From Bilabrum cf. latius (taxonomy: Eukaryota > Bigyra: Bicosoecida > Bigyra > Bicosoecida): a stretch of 64,000 nucleotides of DNA. The notes beneath the pieces were generated by a model, which worked only from the letters and a program-made list of their open reading frames with translations, was not told where the DNA came from and ran no database searches. Positions 59,365 through 64,000 of this stretch are shown in pieces; position 1 is the first letter of the stretch; each line of letters begins with the position of its first letter. The translations under genes and the position numbers were made by a program. The stretch covers positions 2,294,001 to 2,358,000 of the forward strand of contig OZ237735.1 of NCBI GenBank assembly GCA_965178125.1, read 5' to 3'.

Positions 59365-60609
59365 ATGGAAGGCGATGAATTCAACAACGCGGGAGAGGTG
59401 ATCGATCTCGTCAGCCACGACTCAAGCGAGAGCGACAGCGATGTCGAGGCTCCCGACAAGCACAACAACACAAGGTTTGCTGCATCAAATTCAGCGACTA
59501 CCAGCGTCTAGTGGGGCTCTCCAGACGCATGTCTGAATGGCAGGGCCCGCGGTCCAGCTAGCGATCGAGAAGAAGCTGCCAGTGGGGCCGTCGATCAGAC
59601 TCAAGCTAGTCCTGTGTCCACCGTGCCATCAGTACAATCCAGCAGCAGCACAGTATCACAGCAGGTGGTACAATCAGCAATGCAGTTAAGCTTAGGAGCA
59701 GCTGCAGGTGATACTAGCCATTCCTCGCTGGGGCAGAAGCGGGGAAGGCGGGCAGAGGTTCGCCATCTAGATAATTTCAAGAGGGGAGCGAGGGCAGGGA
59801 AGAAGCGGCGGAAGGAGGCACATACAAACGCGATAGAATTCGAATGCGAGGTATGCGGTAAGGTGCTGGGCTCAATGAAAGGCTTGCGGCAGCATGTGTC
59901 GGTGGTGCACCTGGGCGAGCGCAAGCACGAGTGCATGGTGTGCGGCAAGTCATTCGGTGTGGCAGGCTCACTCAGGAGGCACATGTCCATTGTGCATCTG
60001 GGCGAGCGCAAGCACGAGTGCATGGTGTGCGGCAAGTCATTCGGGCAAGCAGGCGATCTCAGGACGCACATGTCCACTGTGCATCTGGGCGAGCGCAAGC
60101 ACGAGTGCAGTGTGTGCGGCAAGTCATTCGGTGTGGCAGGCTCACTCAGGACGCACATGTCCACTGTGCATCTGGGCGAGCGCAAGCACGAGTGCAGTGT
60201 GTGCGGCAAGTCATTCGGGCAGGCAGGCTCACTCAGGAGGCACATGTCCACTGTGCATCTGGGCGAGCGCAAGCACGAGTGCATGGAGTGCGGCAAGTCA
60301 TTCGGTGTGGCAGGCTCACTCAGGAGGCACATGTCCACTGTGCATCTGGGCGAGCGCAAGCACGAGTGCAGTGTGTGCGGCAAGTCATTCGGTGTGGCAG
60401 GCTCACTCAGGACGCACATGTCCATTGTGCATCTGGGCGAGCGCAAGCACGAGTGCATGGTGTGCGGCAAGTCATTCGGGCAGGCAGGCTCACTCAGGAC
60501 GCACATGTCCATTGTGCATCTGGGCGAGCGCAAGCACGAGTGCATGGAGTGCGGCAAGTCATTCAATGTGGCAGGCTCACTCAGGACCCACATGAAACGA
60601 TGCAATTGA
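59365..60609 (+). CDS. C2H2 zinc-finger-array protein C (9 fingers, 414 aa)
   Basis: ATG is at 59365 and TGA at 60607-60609, with TAG-Gln at 59509-59511, the same position (before Trp-Gly) as in copies A and B. It is a paralogue outside the tandem block. The N-terminus keeps the SIM-like motif (GEVIDLVSHDSSESDSD) and a basic stretch. Nine fingers follow. The first is divergent (CGKVLGSMKGLRQH). The next seven are near-identical CGKSFG repeats with V/Q at position -1, S/D at 3 and R/T at 6. The last ends H-x3-C-N rather than H-x3-H, a possible C2HC finger. The intra-array uniformity (mostly V-S or Q-S) indicates recent expansion from one or two units. Confidence 0.88.
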
Positions 60610-61037
60610 TTCGTATGGATATACTAGAAAGCAGACATATTCCAGCCACGCCCCTTGGCTCAACTTCACATTCAATGCAATCACCGCTGTCCTTCTTTAT
60701 TTACTGGGGTTTACCCACGCTGGTGGCCCGACCTCGTCACCCACTGGCACCACCACCTTGCCACTGGCCTCGCCGCCCAGTGTATCCTTGTCAGCTCATG
60801 CCGTGGCCTCACCATGTTATCATTCAGCTAAGAATCATCCCAATAAGTGAAAGCTATGTCTCGGCAATTACTTGAATTCAAGAATTGCGACCTGCCAGGA
60901 GAGCTGCGACCACAGCTCGCACAACAATGCAACTGATGAAGCGATGAAGATTCATTCTGTTTAGTCATACCAGTCTATCCCAAAGTCTCCACAACATTGG
61001 CAGTGAACACTATAAAGCTAGTTCTGCTATCTATACC
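60610..61037. other. Intergenic region with imperfect palindrome
   Basis: This 428-bp spacer holds the perfect 12-bp palindrome CTTGAATTCAAG (60871-60882), flanked by GCAATT (60864-60869) and AATTGC (60883-60888). Together they form a 25-bp hairpin-capable element with one unpaired base. No gene is seen. Confidence 0.6.
61011..61017 (+). promoter_or_regulatory. TATA-like element upstream of the WH2 gene
   Basis: TATAAAG lies 27 nt (start to start) before the ATG at 61038. If it is functional, transcription would begin near the start codon, implying a very short leader. Confidence 0.35.
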
Positions 61038-63848
61038 ATGTCATCGGCAGCAGCTGGCAGCGGCGCCGGCCCAGCAGCCCGAATGAATCAAGCTTTGCGC
61101 CATGCCCAAGCTGTCTTCTCAGCGTCCAAAGACGACGATGCCCGAGGTGCTTCGGCTGGAGTTCTAAATACAAAGGCGCTTGTCTTAAATGCCTTGCTTC
61201 GCACAGCTGAAGTAGTGTCTGCATCAGGATCCCGCTGCTAGGACGACATAGATTCGGCTTTTCGAAGCGTAGAGGGTGTTAGCAGAGCGGCAGAGATTGT
61301 CCAAGCACGACAGATGCGCTTAGGTTGGAGTGTAGAAGCAAATGCTTCCAGGGCTGGGCTGGTCAATGCGCACGGGCGAGTTTTGCCCGGTACTACGAAC
61401 GGAGCCGGTACTGAGTAGACACAACGGATCCTCACGATTGAAAATCAAAACACGGTTTCCAGCTCTCTCCGTAAGACTGGCACTTCTGCGCATGTGTGTG
61501 CATTGGCGGCGGCTTCGACCTCTCTGTCTGCTGGCGCTACCACGAGCAGCGGCCGGTACTGCCCTGCAGATCGGCAATCGCAGCAGCATGTCTAGGAAGC
61601 AGCTAGCTTCGTCGAGGAAGTACTTGCCATGGAAGCAGATGGCGATGCATCCAACGGCTCCGGCCTGTCATTTTCGGTCGTGCCAAAGCAGCACCGCTCT
61701 GCGGCTGCTGCCGCCCATGAGGCAGTCGGTGCTACTGGCTCGAAGACACCGAGCCAAAGCTCCGGCTCCAGAGCCGCAGAGGTGCCCCATGTTGACGACG
61801 AGAAACCAGTGACGTCTTCCGATCGCGTTTCTTCATCCCTACCGGTGCCTGTGCAGGCCGCGGCAGAGCCCATCGCGCGCCCGAATCGCCCCCACTAGGC
61901 CTAGCAGCAGCAGCAGAAGCGCCAAGTCCCGAGGCTCAAAATCGACCAGACCCAGGTATAGGGAAGTGACCCTAGCTCAAGCCAGAAAATCCCAGCATCT
62001 GCTAGTGCTATAGGCTCTACGGGTGTCCCCCAGGCGCTGGACTCTCCTAGGCAGCAACCCAAGACGCCGAAGGCGAGAGGGCCGAAGGAGTCAAAGCAGG
62101 CCACGCAGCCGGGATCATCCGGAGCGAAAAATCTTCAGCCCAGGCGATCCCCGAAGCAGCCCCCCCTGGACTCCGGGTCGCTGCCCTCGATGGCTGGCGG
62201 GCCCGGCGCCAGCCCCCCTTCCTCCCGCCCGACAGGCAGCACCCACTCGAAGCAGGTGGCCCGCGGGGAAGCCCCCTCTCGGAGGTCGCCGCGCACTAGC
62301 GGCAGCGGAACCACAGCGCGCGGCACCGACCAGAGCCCCGGTTTGGACTCCCCGCGGCAGCCCGGCAAGCCCCGCCGCGCTATCGGCTCCGGATCCAAGG
62401 CGAGTCTGGCTGCCATGGCTGGACAAGCCCTCAGCGGCGAGGAGGCCGCACCGGCGGCAAAATCCGTGCTCAAGGCACCTGCACCAGCACCAGCACCTGC
62501 ACCAGCACCAGCACCAGCACCTGCACCTGCACCTGCACCTGCACCTGCACCTGCACCTGCACCTGCACCTGCACCAGCAACAAGCATGTTTAGTCGCATG
62601 TTTGGCTCATCGCCGGCCCCAGCCCCAGCCCCAGCCCCAGCCCCAGCCCCAGCCCCAGCCCCAGCCCCAGCCCCAGCTTCAGCTTCAGCTTCAGCTGCAC
62701 GCCCAAGACCCAGACCCCAACCAAGGCCTCGCCCGGCGGCAAGCGCACGACCGCGGCCCCGACCCCGTCCCGGGCCAGCCGCAGGTCCTCGTCCCGGCCC
62801 TGCCAGGCCTCGCCCAGGTGCGGGCGGGCCCAGACCAGGCAGGGCCGCGGCGAGGCCGAGACCATCCCCTGCGATGGGAGGCGCTGCCGGCGGTGCCCCC
62901 GGTGGTCTGCTCGCCGAGATCCGTGGAGGTGCCAGGCTCAAGAAGGCCAAGACTGTGGTCAAGGGGAACAAGCTGCCCGGAGAAGGGGGTGCCTCGGGGG
63001 GAAGCAGCAGCGGGGGTGGTGGGGGGGGGCCGCCGGCGGGCGGCATGATGGCCCAGATCCTGGCCGCCCGCCAGAAGATGGCTGGTGGGGGCACCGGGTC
63101 GAGCAAGAGCAGCAAGCCCAAGCGCAAGTCCAAGGCAGGCTCTGGCGTTCTCGGAAGCAGCTCACACACCGGCAGCAGCAGTAGTAGCAGTATTAGCCGC
63201 GCTTCCAAGAAGTCCTCCGGCAAAGCCAGCAAGTCCAAAGGCACGGGCACAGGCAGGGGTTCCAAAGCGGGCGTGAGCGGGTCAAACCCCAAGAAGAGCC
63301 CCAAAAAAGGACCCAAAGCAGGCCCTAGGCAGCCCGTCTCCGTCGCATCGCTGGGAGCAGGTGCCCCCAGGCCGCAGCCCAGGCCAGCACCAGCACCGGC
63401 TGCGGCTGCTAGGGCACAGCCCCGTCCTTAGCCCCAGCCTAGGCCGCAAGCAAGGCCCCGGCCGCAGCCCAGACCCCAAGCAGGAGAGGGCCGCCCGGGG
63501 AGGCCGCGCCCAGGCAGGCCAGGGCCTGGAGCAGGGGCGGGTCCTGGCAGGCCAGGGCCAGGGAGGCCACGTCCGACGGGCGGTCCGTTCGGCGGTGGTG
63601 GGGGTGCCGGGGGTGCCCCCGGTGGTCTGCTCGCCGAGATCCGTGGAGGTGCCCGGCTTAAGAAGGCCAAGACCGTGGTCAAGGGGAACAAGCTGCCCGG
63701 GGCAGGGGGTGCTTCGGGGGGAAGCAGCAGCGGGGGTGGTGGGGGGGGGCCACCGGCGGGCGGCATGATGGCCCAGATCCTGGCCGCCCGCCAAAAGATG
63801 GCTGGTGGGGGCAAGAAGAAGAAGAAGAAAAAGAAAGGCGGCAAGTGA
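61038..63848 (+). CDS. Proline/alanine-rich WH2-domain actin-binding protein (936 aa)
   Basis: ATG is at 61038 and TGA at 63846-63848, with TAG-Gln at 61239, 61416, 61590, 61896, 61902, 61959 and 63429; two of these flank a CAG run (Q-A-Q-QQQQ). The N-terminal ~120 residues are helical (NTKALVLNALLRTAEVVSA) and may fold, but the family is not recognised. A Pro/Ala low-complexity linker built from minisatellites occupies 62480-62700, and Pro/Arg-rich stretches follow. Two WH2 motifs (GLLAEIRGGARLKKAKTVV) lie near residues 623 and 862. Each is followed by a Gly-rich spacer and MMAQILAARQKMAGGG, in near-identical ~200-bp modules. WH2 motifs bind monomeric actin. The layout resembles WIP/WASP-type proteins, but no verprolin-central-acidic end is seen; the protein ends in poly-Lys. 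Confidence 0.75.
62480..62700. repeat. Ala-Pro minisatellite inside the WH2 gene
   Basis: Units of CACCTG/CACCAG (about 62480-62580) and CCCCAG (about 62617-62680) are tandemly repeated, encoding alternating Pro-Ala. Confidence 0.9.
62896..63095 (+). repeat. WH2 module, first copy
   Basis: About 200 bp nearly identical to 63613-63814, encoding a WH2 motif, a Gly-rich spacer and MMAQILAARQKM. Only a few substitutions separate the copies. Confidence 0.85.
63613..63814 (+). repeat. WH2 module, second copy
   Basis: Partner of 62896-63095, located at the 3' end of the same gene. Confidence 0.85.
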
Positions 63849-64000
63849 ACGTTTGGGATCCCGTGTTGCGTTGCAGTGTGCATCTCGAGGCCTTGTTTGT
63901 ACTCATCACCGAGCCTCGCGCTGAGCAGCTGCAGTGGTCGCAACAGCCGAGCGTTGCTGTAAACAATTTGCTGCAGTGTGTAACACAGAAGCATTTCGTA

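Noticed and set aside
62135-63316. 393-codon minus-strand ORF rich in Gly/Ala/Leu
   Set aside because: Shadow of the Ala-Pro minisatellite and WH2 gene; the plus frame holds clear WH2 motifs.
1-63848. TAG as a readthrough, selenocysteine-like or pyrrolysine signal
   Set aside because: TAGs are numerous, scattered, often next to CAG runs, and interchange with CAG in duplicates; pyrrolysine or programmed readthrough would be rare and site-specific.
1-64000. A tRNA-Gln(CUA) gene in the window
   Set aside because: I saw no convincing cloverleaf or A/B box pair by eye; a tRNA scan of the whole genome is needed.

Overview
The window is nuclear DNA from a GC-rich, intron-containing microbial eukaryote. 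The sequence alone does not fix its lineage. The central observation is that TAG is not a stop codon here. Read with the standard code, every large gene breaks into pieces ending in TAG. Read with TAG as an amino acid, the pieces fuse in the same frame into complete proteins that end at TGA (17 of the 19 gene or fragment ends seen) or TAA (2 of 19), and never at TAG. Homology indicates that TAG means glutamine: in the iduronate-2-sulfatase gene TAG sits at the Q of the conserved S-Q-(F/Y)-P-R motif, and in the SMU1 gene at the Q of the LisH segment. In a recent tandem duplication TAG in one copy is CAG in the other at two independent sites. This is the Blepharisma-type code (UAG = Gln, UAA and UGA stops). 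The short, normal spliceosomal introns (85-124 bp, GTGAG/GTAAG...GCAG) and high GC are unlike typical ciliates. A nephrocystin-1-like C-terminus hints at a flagellated cell.

Layout. 1-8390 (-): a giant unknown protein running off the left edge. 8566-10501 (+): a secreted iduronate-2-sulfatase-like enzyme with three exons. 10624-12043 (-): the exosome subunit RRP42/EXOSC7. 12205-13398 (+): an unknown protein. 13526-23086 (-): a ~3,190-residue protein with coiled coils and a pseudokinase-like domain. 23254-32066 (-): a ~2,900-residue Ala-rich protein. 32196-38611 (+): a ~2,100-residue protein with Tudor-like repeats, four EF-hands and a nephrocystin-1-like C-terminus. 38919-40253 (+): an APH/CHK-like small-molecule kinase. 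40428-41701 (-): an RS-domain protein. 41820-43922 (+): a PH-domain protein. 43875-52230: two tandem copies of a ~4.2 kb unit, each with a calmodulin-like EF-hand gene and a C2H2 zinc-finger-array gene; the left unit ends in a truncated copy of the COPI-associated gene. 51708-54029 (-): the intact COPI-associated/EF-hand membrane protein. 54140-56176 (+): the splicing factor SMU1. 56225-58912 (-): a guanylate-binding-protein-like GTPase. 59365-60609 (+): a third zinc-finger-array gene. 61038-63848 (+): a proline-rich WH2 actin-binding protein.

The genes are compactly packed. Six head-to-head pairs share intergenic gaps of about 110-450 bp, and several convergent pairs are separated by 120-310 bp. 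No operon-like functional pathway is evident. The contents are housekeeping RNA-processing factors (EXOSC7, SMU1, RS protein), trafficking and cytoskeletal proteins (COPI-associated, PH, WH2, NPHP1-like, GBP) and a rapidly evolving zinc-finger family. In that family nearly all variation between 84-bp finger repeats falls on the DNA-contact residues, and each protein begins with a SUMO-interacting-like motif. No tRNA, rRNA, CRISPR array or transposase was recognised.
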